Source: Cyclobacteriaceae bacterium (GTDB lineage Bacteria > Bacteroidota > Bacteroidia > Cytophagales > Cyclobacteriaceae). From it: a stretch of 64,000 bases of DNA. Of this stretch, positions 16,739 through 25,472 are shown piece by piece (within the stretch, counting starts at the first letter, position 1; each line of letters starts with the position of its first letter). The stretch covers positions 62,001 to 126,000 of the forward strand of contig JAHCHY010000006.1 in assembly GCA_026129485.1 (NCBI GenBank), given 5' to 3'. Position numbers and translations under genes: made by a program. Below the pieces are notes generated by a model. It did no database searches, had not been told where the DNA came from, and saw only the letters and a list, made by a program, of their open reading frames with translations.

Positions 16739-19700
16739 ATGAAACTGCAAGTTATTAAAAATCGTGTGTTTGCGTGGCTAAAGCGGGTGCTGCTTTACCT
16801 GATCTACTTTGTGATCATTTTTGTGGTCGGCAGTTTTTTTATCCTGCAGATTCCGGCTGTTCAAAAAAGTATTGCTCAACGCTTTACGGAAAAATTTTCC
16901 CGTCTTTCGGGCTTTACAATCCAGTACACGCGCATTCACCTGGTCTGGTACGACAGGCTGGAGCTGAGAGGCCTTGTGGTTACCGATCCTGCCGGAAATG
17001 CCATGATTGGCACCGAAAAGCTGATGGTTAATTTCAGGTTGTCCACCCTGCTTGGCAACAAGGATATTAACCTGGATGTAGTTGAGCTGGAAGATGCCGA
17101 ATTGCAGTTTTACAAGATTAATCAATCTGACTCCGTTCGCGATCTGAATATCAATTTCCTGATAGCCGAAATCAATAAACAGTTTGCTGGCGGGGGAAAA
17201 GGAGGCTCCGCACATATCAACATCGGTGAAATCCTGATTGCACGTACCGGCTTTAAGCTGCATGACGACAGAAAAGACTCTATTCAAAATGCGTTTGACT
17301 ACAATCACATCAACGTATTTATTGATGAGGCGCAAGCCAACAACTTTAAAGTTATTGGCGATACTATTGAGCTGAAGCTCAATACCCTGGTTGGCGAAGA
17401 AAAAAACTGCAAGCTCCCGATTCATAACTTCTCCACCTTTTTCAGGTTATCACAAACCGGGATGGACTTTTTGAATCTGAATGCACGATTAGGCGAGAGC
17501 AAACTAAGCGATACGATTCAGTTCAGCTATAAATCGCTGGCCGACCTGAATGACTTCAACAATAAAGTGAACCTTAAAGCCTCGATCCGGAATACCGTAA
17601 TTTATCCGGCTGACCTCGCCCGGTTCACTCCGGGTGTAAAACCACTTCCCCGACCTGTTACCTTATCGGGTAACATAAGCGGGCGCATCAACCGGTTAAC
17701 CGTACAGAATATGGAGCTATCATCGGGCGAAACCCAGGTAGCGGGCAAGCTGCAATTGGATGGCTTACCGGTTATAGGTGAAACATTTATTAACCTGGAT
17801 ATTAAATCGGGTAACATTTTTATTAACGATCTGGCTTTCCTGTTTCCGAACAATGTTAACAACCTGCTGCAGCCTATGGAGCGGTTTAAGTTTATCGGCA
17901 AGTTTACAGGCTTTATTGATGATTTTGTAGCAAACGGAAATTTTAAAGGAGGCTTCGGCCAGATCATATCAGATATTAACCTGAAAATAGATCAGCAACG
18001 GGTTGATCAATCTACTTACAGCGGGAACCTCAACCTTACTCAGTTTGATTTGGGGCTGATGTTGAAGGATACTACCTTGTTTAAAAAAGTAACATTATCC
18101 GGACGGGTAAAGGGAAAAGGGCTTACCCAGGAAACAGCCGACTTCCATCTTGCCGGAAAAATCAATTCAATCGGCATCCGGAACTACAATTACACCAACA
18201 TTACTACCGATGCACGATTTGCCCGTGAACTCTTCAACGGAATTTTATCCATTGACGATCCCAATCTTCAATTGCGGGCCATTGGCGGAATTAACATCAG
18301 GCATGGGCAGCAGGTAATCAAAGTTAAAGCTCAGTTAGATACATTGCTCACCAGGCCGATGGGGTTCACACGCGATCATATCTTCCTTAAATCCAACCTG
18401 GATATTGACATTAAAGGCTTAAAGCTCGATAGCCTCTTCGGGCGGGCCCAATTATCACGCAGCCACATCGAGTTTAACGATCAGGCTATAGACATCGATA
18501 CCGTTTCTGTTGTATCTACCCTGAAAGACAGCGTACGAAACCTGAGCCTGCACAGCTCCTTTGCAGATGCAACCCTGAGCGGTGCCTTTTATTTTTCTTC
18601 GTTGTTCAATGATCTGCAAAAGCTAAGTCATGAGTTCCGGCTCAACCTGCGCAACAACAAGGAAGAACTTGCGGCTTATTACACGAAAAAACCTAAAGCA
18701 AGCCAGGAGTACCAGGTCAATTTTTCAATTGACCTGCTCGATATCAATCCGCTGCTTAGCCTGGTAAAACTTCCGATTACCCTATCAGAAGAGAGCCGCA
18801 TCGAAGGAACATTCACCAATGGTTACACATCACGGCTCCAGGCCTTTTCACGGATTGACACGGTATCGTACCAGGAAAAATATTTCATCGATAATGAAAT
18901 TGAATTTTCGGGCTCTAAAATCCGCGACAGCACCAAGGTGCTTGCTGTGTTATCCGTTCAGTCGCAACGCCAGCAGATCAACAAAAACTTCGCTACAAGA
19001 GCTTTGTTTGCAGAAGCTGTGTGGGATGAAGATCACATAGACCTGGGGCTGGACTTTGACCAGGAAGGAACAACCAATTACGTACGGCTCCAATCCGAAA
19101 TCGACTTCCTGGATGACAGCACGAAGATTAAAATCCTCCCTTCCCGCTTACATGTACTTGAAAAATCATGGCAGATCAGCACACAAAATTATACGTTGGT
19201 GAAAGGAAGCGAATGGCAGGTGAACAACCTGAATTTATTTCATGGAAATGAATCAGCGTTATTGAATGGACGGATTTCCAGGGATGTTTCCGAGCCCCTG
19301 GTATTAACGCTTTCCAATTTCAATCTTGATATTCTTAATTCCATCAGCCCTACAGCATTGGGAGGAATTATTGATGGCTTTGTAGAAATAAAAGGTTTGT
19401 ATGGAGATTTTGCCTTACAAAATAATGTAACTATCAAGAATCTGAAAGCTGATGGATTCTTAGTTGGCGATGTTACCGGCACCACGTTGTGGGATCGTGA
19501 AACAAGGCAATTCCTGATCGACTTTTATATTGACCGGTTCAATCTTCGCACATTGAACCTGGGCGGACGCTACAATCCATCAGACAGTAAAAATCCGCTT
19601 TATGTTAACGCTACCCTTGAAGAAACCAACCTGAAAATTATAGAGCCGTTTCTGAAAGGCATATTCTCCAGGATGGACGGAACCTTAACCGGCAAGTATG

Positions 19701-21295
19701 AAATAACCGGGAACTTTGCCCAACCCCTTATTAAAGGCGAAGGTAAAATTGCACGCGGACAAATTATGATCGACTACCTGAAAACACTTTACACGTTTGA
19801 CGGTACATTAGCCATGACACCCAACAAAATTATTTTTAACGATTTTACCCTTTACGATGGCTTACGAAACAGGGGTGTGCTGGATGGCTACCTGACCCAT
19901 CGAAATTATTCGCGCTTCCGGATAAACCTGGATGCATCCTTTACCAACTTTCAGCTATTGAATACCACCAGTAAAGACAACAGCTTGTTTTATGGCCAGG
20001 CATACGGCACAGGAAACCTGAACATGCTGGGCCCGCTCAACAACATGAAGATTTCTGCTACAGCTCGTACGTCAAAAAACACGCGGGTGTTTATCCCCAT
20101 AAGCGGATCTGAGTCTGTCGAAAAAAGTGATTTTATAAACTTCGTTCATTTCAGCGATACCGTGCAGATTGCCGAGAAAAAAGATAGCCGCGCCAGCAGC
20201 AACGAACCCAGCGGCATTATCCTTGACCTGAATCTTGACATTACGCCCGATGCCTATACGGAAATCATTTTCGACATTAAAGCCGGGGATATTATCCGGG
20301 GCTACGGCTATGGCGATATCAAGCTCCAGATTGATACTAAAGGCGAGTTTAATATGTTCGGGCTTTACGAGTTTGAGCAGGGGTATTACAATTTCACGCT
20401 TTATGATATCATCAATAAAGAGTTTGCCATTACCAAAGGCAGCCGCATAAGCTGGTATGGCGATCCGTATACAGGCGTGCTGGATCTGAAAGCGAGTTAC
20501 AGGCAAATGGCTTCGTTAGGCCCAATCCTTCCCGATCAAAGCGAAGCCACACAAGGTTCTGCCCAGGTTCGCAGAAAATACCCGGTAGAAGTATTGCTGG
20601 AATTAGACGGCCCCATGCTTTCGCCACAAATTGCATTTGATATTGACGCCCGGAACCTGCCGGATAACATCACAGCCGACAATGGAACAAGCCTGCAGCT
20701 CAACTTTGCCTTCAAAGCTTTTAAAGCCAAGCTGGACGAGCAGGAATTAAAGCGCCAGGTATTCAGCCTGATTATTCTGCGCAGATTTTCACCACCGGAT
20801 GCTTTCAGCACAAGCGGATCCATTTCCAATAGCGTGAGTGAGCTGCTTTCAAACCAATTGAGCTACTGGCTTACACAGGTAGATCAGAATCTTGAAATCG
20901 ATCTTGACATCGGAGCTATGGATCAGGAAGCTTTCAATACATTCCAGTTGCGCCTCTCCTACTCATTCTTAAATGGCCGCTTGCGCGTAACACGCGATGG
21001 CACATTCGGCAACCAAACCAATCAATCGGATGTTGCCAACATGATTGGCGACTGGACAATCGATTACATGCTTACGCCTGACGGAAAGTTTAAGGTAAAA
21101 ATGTACAGCCGTTCAAACTTTAACCAGCTAACCAATACGCTGGGCACGCAGGCAGCCGTAACCACAGGTGTAAGTTTATTACACACACAAAGCTTTAACA
21201 GCATAAAAGAATTATTGCGAACCACACGCGACCGCAGGCGGAAACAACTTGATACAGAGCCCGACACCGAGCAAGAGGATGATCAGACTGAATAA
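16739..21295 (+). CDS. tamB: TamB-like translocation and assembly / lipid-transport protein
   Basis: 1518 residues, among the largest in the window. One N-terminal TM helix (about 14-34) anchors it in the inner membrane; the rest is a long run of beta-rich repeats ending in the TamB/DUF490 domain (about 1130-1480), including the conserved GNLNMLGPLNNMKISA, GYGYGDIKLQ and LQLNFAFKAF-type segments. TamB and related AsmA proteins form a hydrophobic groove spanning the periplasm and take part in outer-membrane protein assembly or phospholipid transport. Typical TamB length is 1200-1700. Divergent from tsaD. A BamA/TamA-like protein is encoded at 61.7 kb, not adjacent. Confidence 0.93.
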   Translation: MKLQVIKNRVFAWLKRVLLYLIYFVIIFVVGSFFILQIPAVQKSIAQRFTEKFSRLSGFTIQYTRIHLVWYDRLELRGLVVTDPAGNAMIGTEKLMVNFRLSTLLGNKDINLDVVELEDAELQFYKINQSDSVRDLNINFLIAEINKQFAGGGKGGSAHINIGEILIARTGFKLHDDRKDSIQNAFDYNHINVFIDEAQANNFKVIGDTIELKLNTLVGEEKNCKLPIHNFSTFFRLSQTGMDFLNLNARLGESKLSDTIQFSYKSLADLNDFNNKVNLKASIRNTVIYPADLARFTPGVKPLPRPVTLSGNISGRINRLTVQNMELSSGETQVAGKLQLDGLPVIGETFINLDIKSGNIFINDLAFLFPNNVNNLLQPMERFKFIGKFTGFIDDFVANGNFKGGFGQIISDINLKIDQQRVDQSTYSGNLNLTQFDLGLMLKDTTLFKKVTLSGRVKGKGLTQETADFHLAGKINSIGIRNYNYTNITTDARFARELFNGILSIDDPNLQLRAIGGINIRHGQQVIKVKAQLDTLLTRPMGFTRDHIFLKSNLDIDIKGLKLDSLFGRAQLSRSHIEFNDQAIDIDTVSVVSTLKDSVRNLSLHSSFADATLSGAFYFSSLFNDLQKLSHEFRLNLRNNKEELAAYYTKKPKASQEYQVNFSIDLLDINPLLSLVKLPITLSEESRIEGTFTNGYTSRLQAFSRIDTVSYQEKYFIDNEIEFSGSKIRDSTKVLAVLSVQSQRQQINKNFATRALFAEAVWDEDHIDLGLDFDQEGTTNYVRLQSEIDFLDDSTKIKILPSRLHVLEKSWQISTQNYTLVKGSEWQVNNLNLFHGNESALLNGRISRDVSEPLVLTLSNFNLDILNSISPTALGGIIDGFVEIKGLYGDFALQNNVTIKNLKADGFLVGDVTGTTLWDRETRQFLIDFYIDRFNLRTLNLGGRYNPSDSKNPLYVNATLEETNLKIIEPFLKGIFSRMDGTLTGKYEITGNFAQPLIKGEGKIARGQIMIDYLKTLYTFDGTLAMTPNKIIFNDFTLYDGLRNRGVLDGYLTHRNYSRFRINLDASFTNFQLLNTTSKDNSLFYGQAYGTGNLNMLGPLNNMKISATARTSKNTRVFIPISGSESVEKSDFINFVHFSDTVQIAEKKDSRASSNEPSGIILDLNLDITPDAYTEIIFDIKAGDIIRGYGYGDIKLQIDTKGEFNMFGLYEFEQGYYNFTLYDIINKEFAITKGSRISWYGDPYTGVLDLKASYRQMASLGPILPDQSEATQGSAQVRRKYPVEVLLELDGPMLSPQIAFDIDARNLPDNITADNGTSLQLNFAFKAFKAKLDEQELKRQVFSLIILRRFSPPDAFSTSGSISNSVSELLSNQLSYWLTQVDQNLEIDLDIGAMDQEAFNTFQLRLSYSFLNGRLRVTRDGTFGNQTNQSDVANMIGDWTIDYMLTPDGKFKVKMYSRSNFNQLTNTLGTQAAVTTGVSLLHTQSFNSIKELLRTTRDRRRKQLDTEPDTEQEDDQTE

Positions 21296-22160
21296 AGTTT
21301 TTATCATAAGCATACTGGTAAGCTACGGCTCAACAGTCTTTGCTCAACCCGATTCGCTTTCGCTGTTATACAGGAAGAGGCAAAAAACAGTAATCATTGC
21401 ATCATCAGTGGCTTATTCTGCCAGTATGGTTGCCCTCGCATCGGCCTGGTACAGCCAGTACGATTCTCAGCCTTTCCGTTTTTTCAACGATGCCCATGAA
21501 TGGAAGCAGATGGATAAAGCGGGGCATACCTTTTCCGCATTTCAATTAACAGCCATCAGCTCTGCAACCTGGCAATGGAGTGGATTATCGAAACAAAAGT
21601 CGGATCGGATCGGAGCCCTTACCAGCTTCGGCATTATGTCGTCCATCGAAATCCTGGACGGATTTTCAGCCGGGTATGGCGCTTCCGTAACGGATGTTAT
21701 TGCCAATGCTGCCGGCAATGGCTTGTACTGGGGACAGCAAGCGCTTTGGAAAGAAACCCGCATTTATCCGAAAATTTCATTCCACCGTACACATTATGCC
21801 CCGTTAAGACCCCATACGCTGGGCAATGGATTGGCTGAAGAAATTCTGAAAGATTATAATGGCCAGACATATTGGCTATCCGTTGACATGGACAAGTTTA
21901 CCCGGTTTCCGAAATGGCTAAATCTTGCCGTAGGTTACGGTGCAGAAGGAATGATTTACGCCCATGATATCAGTAATCTGAATGCTGGTTATAACCCTCA
22001 CCGCAAGCTCTTTGTAGGTGTTGATTTTGATTTGACTGCATTCAAATCGCGAAACAAGACGCTTAACACGTTAATTTTTATTGCTAATATGGTGCGTTTA
22101 CCCGCTCCTGCCTTACAATTTTCACAAGGAAGAGCCAAAGGCCATTGGTTTTATTTCTGA
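21279..22160 (+). CDS. DUF2279 family exported protein
   Basis: 293 residues when started at ATG 21279, chosen because it is followed at once by a signal peptide (MIRLNKVFIISILVSYGSTVFAQ-like, cleavage after FAQ or FA). The in-frame ATG at 21249 would add ten polar residues. The start overlaps the tamB end by 17 bp. The DUF2279/YfiM signature is present: MDKAGHTFSAFQL and the SSIEILDGFSAGYGAS region with Asp in SVTDVIANAAG. These are predicted membrane or periplasmic proteins of unknown role. Tight linkage with tamB suggests an envelope function. Confidence 0.8.
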   Translation: MIRLNKVFIISILVSYGSTVFAQPDSLSLLYRKRQKTVIIASSVAYSASMVALASAWYSQYDSQPFRFFNDAHEWKQMDKAGHTFSAFQLTAISSATWQWSGLSKQKSDRIGALTSFGIMSSIEILDGFSAGYGASVTDVIANAAGNGLYWGQQALWKETRIYPKISFHRTHYAPLRPHTLGNGLAEEILKDYNGQTYWLSVDMDKFTRFPKWLNLAVGYGAEGMIYAHDISNLNAGYNPHRKLFVGVDFDLTAFKSRNKTLNTLIFIANMVRLPAPALQFSQGRAKGHWFYF

Positions 22161-22206
22161 ATATGTCGGGATTTAGTACCTTGGGAATACCTAAATCTTT
22201 ATACCC

Positions 22207-22605
22207 ATGGATCTTACCGCCTTTATGAAAAAATATGCCGACCAGGTTGGCGGACAATTTACACAATACGATCCCAGTCACTCCATCATTATTATGCCCG
22301 TGTCCGGGAATCGCTTCCAGACCGTTATCGGAACTGTTAAGCAGAGCGAGCTCTACAACCGCAGCCTGGTTGCATTAAACTCAAAAGTCTGCGCCATTAA
22401 ACCTGAACTGGATTATAAGGTGTTGCTGGAACAGGCCGCATACTTTAATTATTGCCGCTTTGTAGTAAACGAGAATCACCTGCAGCTTGAAGCCGTTGTT
22501 GCGCTTGATGCGGCAACAGAGGGCACACTTGCCGAAATGCTGCAGGAAGTAGCCAACCTGGCCGATCAGTTCGAGCTAAAGCTCACGGATTCGGACATTC
22601 ATTAA
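22207..22605 (+). CDS. YbjN-like small cytosolic protein
   Basis: 132 residues, no signal peptide or TM. The pattern of alternating beta strands (SIIIMPVSGNRFQTVIG, RSLVALNSKVC) and helices (LLEQAAYFNYCRFVV, EMLQEVANLADQFELKL) resembles YbjN/secretion-chaperone-like folds. No catalytic motif is visible. It is the third plus-strand gene after tamB, 46 bp after the DUF2279 gene, and ends 40 bp before rnpB. Assignment rests on overall look only. Confidence 0.65.
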   Translation: MDLTAFMKKYADQVGGQFTQYDPSHSIIIMPVSGNRFQTVIGTVKQSELYNRSLVALNSKVCAIKPELDYKVLLEQAAYFNYCRFVVNENHLQLEAVVALDAATEGTLAEMLQEVANLADQFELKLTDSDIH

Positions 22606-22634
22606 AAAAAACAAACGTTTCTCAGTTCATTCCG

Positions 22635-22642
22635 TAAATTTG
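22635..22642 (+). promoter_or_regulatory. -7 box of the rnpB promoter
   Basis: TAAATTTG is an exact match to the Bacteroidota -7 consensus TAnnTTTG and lies just before the mature 5' end of RNase P RNA. The -33 box is weak (a TTT at 22618-22620). Confidence 0.55.
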
Positions 22643-22645
22643 CTA

Positions 22646-23031
22646 TGCAAGCCGGCTTATCGCCCTGACTTTGTCGGGGAGGAAAGTCCGGGCAACACAG
22701 AGCATCGTACTTCCTAACGGGAAGGCCCCGACCAGTTCGGGGACAGAAAGTGCCACAGAAAACAAACTACCCCGATTTATCGGGGAAAAGGTGAAAAGGT
22801 GGGGTAAGAGCCCACCGCCCCGGTGGTAACATTCGGGGGCACGGCAAACCTTACGAGTTGAAAGGCCAAATAGGCCCCGATCAAGGGCTGCTCGTCCGCA
22901 GAATACTTTCGTATCCCATCGGGGTTGGGTAGGCTGCTTAGATCTTTACGGCAACGTAAAGGCAAGATAAATGATAAGCGCCCAACCGATAGCTATCGGG
23001 AAAGGAACAGAACCCGGCTTACAGGCTTGCA
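22646..23031 (+). ncRNA. rnpB: RNase P RNA (bacterial type A)
   Basis: The catalytic RNA of RNase P, which matures tRNA 5' ends. Recognised by the universal blocks in order: GAGGAAAGTCCGGGC (P4 5' strand and flank) near 22679, GACAGAAAGTGCCACAG near 22742, GGGGTAAGAGCCCACCG near 22801, CACGGCAAACC near 22840, GATAAATGATAAGCGCC near 22966, and ACAGAACCCGGCTTAC near 23008 (P4 3' strand). The terminal helix pairs GCAAGCC at the 5' end with GGCTTGC at 23024-23030, followed by a run of T that ends transcription. Confidence 0.97.
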
Positions 23032-23077
23032 TTTTTTTTTGAAATAAATGATCGTTTAATAATAGACATAATCAGCC

Positions 23078-24241
23078 GTGCCCAAAGTTTTATTGATTGA
23101 AGATGAAGCCAGCATTCGTGCCGTCTTAAAAGATATTCTGAAAGACCAGAAAGAGCTTAAGCTGGAAGTGGATGAAGCCAAAGACGGCCAGGAAGGTTTG
23201 GCCAAGCTGGAAAACAGCGCTTATGATGTGGTATTCTGCGATGTTAAAATGCCCAAAGTGGATGGCATGGAGGTATTGCAGCAAGCTAAAGAAAAGGGCA
23301 ACCCGGCTACCTTTATCATGATTTCCGCCCATGGCACAACCGAGCTTGCCGTGGATGCCACGAAACTCGGAGCATACGATTTTCTTCAGAAGCCACCCGA
23401 TCTCAACCGCCTTTTAATTACACTCCGCAATGCGCTGGACAAAAACAGCCTGGTACGTGAAACCAGAATCCTCAAGAAAAAAGTATCGGGTAAATACGAA
23501 ATCATAGGTAGCTCTCCGGGCCTTACCGAAGTAAAGCAGATGATTGAAAAAGTAGCCCCTACCGAAGCGCGCGTATTGATAACAGGCCCCAATGGAGCCG
23601 GTAAGGAGCTGGTAGCCCGGCAGCTTCACGAGCAAAGCTCGCGCAGCCAGGGGCCATTCATTGAAGTAAACTGTGCCGCCATTCCTTCCGAGTTGATTGA
23701 AAGCGAATTATTCGGCCACGAAAAAGGATCGTTCACATCAGCCATCAAACAAAAGCTTGGGAAGTTTGAGCAGGCAGAAGGCGGCACTTTATTCCTGGAC
23801 GAGATCGGAGATATGGGCGCAGCCGCCCAAGCTAAAGTGTTGCGCGCTTTGCAGGAAAACAAAATTACCCGGGTAGGTGGCGAAAAAGATATTTCCGTAA
23901 ATGTTCGGGTAGTTGCCGCCACTAACAAAGACCTGAAAAAAGAAATTGCAGAAAACCGCTTTCGCGAAGATCTGTACCATCGCCTATCGGTAATCGTGAT
24001 AAAAGTACCTGCGCTGAACGAGCGAACGGATGATATTCCGGCTTTAACCGAAAAATTCCTGGCGGATATCGCCTCCGACTATGGGAACAAGAAAAAAGAG
24101 GTAAGTAAAGAAGCCGTTTCTCTTTTACAAGAGCACAAATGGACAGGAAACATCCGCGAATTACGGAATGTTGTAGAGCGGCTGGTAATAATGAGCGATG
24201 GGCCGGTTATAGGGCCAAAGGAGGTAAAAAAGTACCTATAA
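23078..24241 (+). CDS. Sigma-54 activator with receiver domain but no DNA-binding domain
   Basis: 387 residues from a GTG start at 23078. Receiver domain with Asp55 (CDVKMP) and Lys105 (LQKPP). AAA+ domain with Walker A GPNGAGKE (170-177; the usual motif is GE-GTGKE), loop GSFTSA (217-222) in place of GAFTGA, Walker B GTLFLDEIGD. The protein ends at VKKYL about 25 residues after the NIRELRNVVERL motif, so the C-terminal Fis helix-turn-helix is absent. No truncation scar is seen: the stop is followed at once by a convergent lipoprotein gene. Such DBD-less activators are known (for example FlgR of Helicobacter) and act from solution. No partner kinase is adjacent. Confidence 0.92.
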   Translation: MPKVLLIEDEASIRAVLKDILKDQKELKLEVDEAKDGQEGLAKLENSAYDVVFCDVKMPKVDGMEVLQQAKEKGNPATFIMISAHGTTELAVDATKLGAYDFLQKPPDLNRLLITLRNALDKNSLVRETRILKKKVSGKYEIIGSSPGLTEVKQMIEKVAPTEARVLITGPNGAGKELVARQLHEQSSRSQGPFIEVNCAAIPSELIESELFGHEKGSFTSAIKQKLGKFEQAEGGTLFLDEIGDMGAAAQAKVLRALQENKITRVGGEKDISVNVRVVAATNKDLKKEIAENRFREDLYHRLSVIVIKVPALNERTDDIPALTEKFLADIASDYGNKKKEVSKEAVSLLQEHKWTGNIRELRNVVERLVIMSDGPVIGPKEVKKYL

Positions 24242-24245
24242 GCGC

Positions 24246-24362
24246 TTAAATACGGCTCTCTGTAGGTTTTTTCACTTCTTTCTTGCTGTACGTAGGGCAG
24301 GTATACTGGCTGCACGAAGCAAGAAAACCAAGAAGGGCTGCAAATGCGAGGACTTTCTTCAT
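24246..24362 (-). CDS. 38-residue lipoprotein
   Basis: A very short gene with strong support. The product begins MKKVLAFAALLGFLASC: two lysines, a hydrophobic stretch and a lipobox LASC with Cys17 as the acylation site. The mature part is only about 22 residues (CSQYTCP at the start, then a lysine-rich tail ending ESRI). An exact Bacteroidota promoter lies 21-51 nt upstream. It converges on the sigma-54 activator with a 4-bp gap. The function is not known; mature lipopeptides of this size may be membrane-bound accessory or signalling peptides. Confidence 0.82.
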   Translation of the reverse strand: MKKVLAFAALLGFLASCSQYTCPTYSKKEVKKPTESRI

Positions 24363-24382
24363 AAACAGTGGTTTTAAAGGAA

Positions 24383-24413
24383 CAAAAATATCAATCTTTT
24401 AAAATCATACAAA
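24383..24413 (-). promoter_or_regulatory. Bacteroidota-type promoter for the 38-residue lipoprotein
   Basis: On the minus strand TTTG (24413-24410), 19 nt, TATTTTTG (24390-24383): both boxes exact. The predicted start lies about 15 nt before the ATG at 24362. This supports the reality of the small gene. Confidence 0.65.
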
Positions 24414-24451
24414 CCTAATGTACTAAAAACGCCATTTGTCGACAAAATCGA

Positions 24452-25408
24452 CTATCCGACCAATAAATTACAACCCCGAACATCACTATTGTCAATCCGG
24501 CCTAAAATCTCAAAACCGGCCTCAGCCACCGTTTTTCCCAAATCCTGCGTTTCTATAAACGCGCAGGAATGAAAATTAGCCAGATCCACCACATTTATCC
24601 CCCCCGTTTTTCCTTGCAGGTAGCTGAACGGGTCATTTATTTCCCGAACAACAATCTTCATCCAGGGCGGCAACCGGTAGAGGCCATTGCCGGTTGAATA
24701 GGCCTGCGACATCAATTCCGTCATGCCGTATTCGGAGTGGATAACAGCGGTGTTAAACTTTTTGTTCAGCAGTGCGTGAAGTTCCGGTCGTGTCAGCTCC
24801 TGCCTCCTTCCCTTCATCCCACCAGTTTCCATCACAATAGTATTACGCAGGTCGATCTCAAAATTCTCAGCCAGATCCAGTAATGCAAACGAAACACCCC
24901 ACACCAGTATTTTACGGGAACCGGGTTTCAGTAATTCTATTTTTTGCACAAGCTCCGCATGATTGTAAAGGTAGAATCCCGAGTGCTCAGATTCACTTTT
25001 TTTAATGAAATGATCCATCATGGCAATAAGCGAGGAGCCGTTTCGCTCCAGATAAGATGGCAGCAATGCCAGAATATGATACTGTTTCAGAGAGCCATAA
25101 AAATGCTCAAAATTACGCTCCGCATGACGCAGGTAGAAACTCAAATCAAGAACTGGATGCCTGCTGGTGGCCGATCCTGTGGTACCGCTGCTGGTAAATT
25201 CCAGTTCGGGTGTCCAGCTACCGGTTTGAATTTGCTGTGTTTTGAAAAAGCTTACCGGTAAGAAAGGCACCTCTTCCAGGTGCTTTACTTTCGAAGGATT
25301 TGCCTTAAGGTTTTTCAGAAATCGGCTATAAACCAGGTTGTTTTCGGCCTGGTAACGAAACAGTTCAAGCGCAATATCAGTAAAGTTGCTGTCGTTAACA
25401 GCATACAA
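24452..25408 (-). CDS. LuxE/PaaK-like acyl-activating enzyme (acyl-protein synthetase family)
   Basis: 318 residues. The adenylate-forming signature FTSSGTTGSATSRH (SSGTTG at 73-78) and the later SEYGMTELMSQAYS block match the LuxE family, which activates fatty acids as acyl-AMP and passes them to a protein thiol. Partners of the bioluminescence system (LuxC, LuxD) are absent here, so the role is more likely activation of an acyl or aryl acid for surface or lipid modification. It stands alone on the minus strand, divergent from a lipoprotein gene by 64 bp. Confidence 0.8.
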   Translation of the reverse strand: MYAVNDSNFTDIALELFRYQAENNLVYSRFLKNLKANPSKVKHLEEVPFLPVSFFKTQQIQTGSWTPELEFTSSGTTGSATSRHPVLDLSFYLRHAERNFEHFYGSLKQYHILALLPSYLERNGSSLIAMMDHFIKKSESEHSGFYLYNHAELVQKIELLKPGSRKILVWGVSFALLDLAENFEIDLRNTIVMETGGMKGRRQELTRPELHALLNKKFNTAVIHSEYGMTELMSQAYSTGNGLYRLPPWMKIVVREINDPFSYLQGKTGGINVVDLANFHSCAFIETQDLGKTVAEAGFEILGRIDNSDVRGCNLLVG

Positions 25409-25472
25409 TCCGGCTTCAAAACTTTTAAATGTGTCCAGGCGTTGTTTAATTTACAAACGATAAAGGTAAAAA

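Noticed and set aside
16778..17425. 215-residue minus-strand frame inside tamB
   Set aside because: Composition is that of an antisense shadow; it lies entirely over the conserved tamB coding region.
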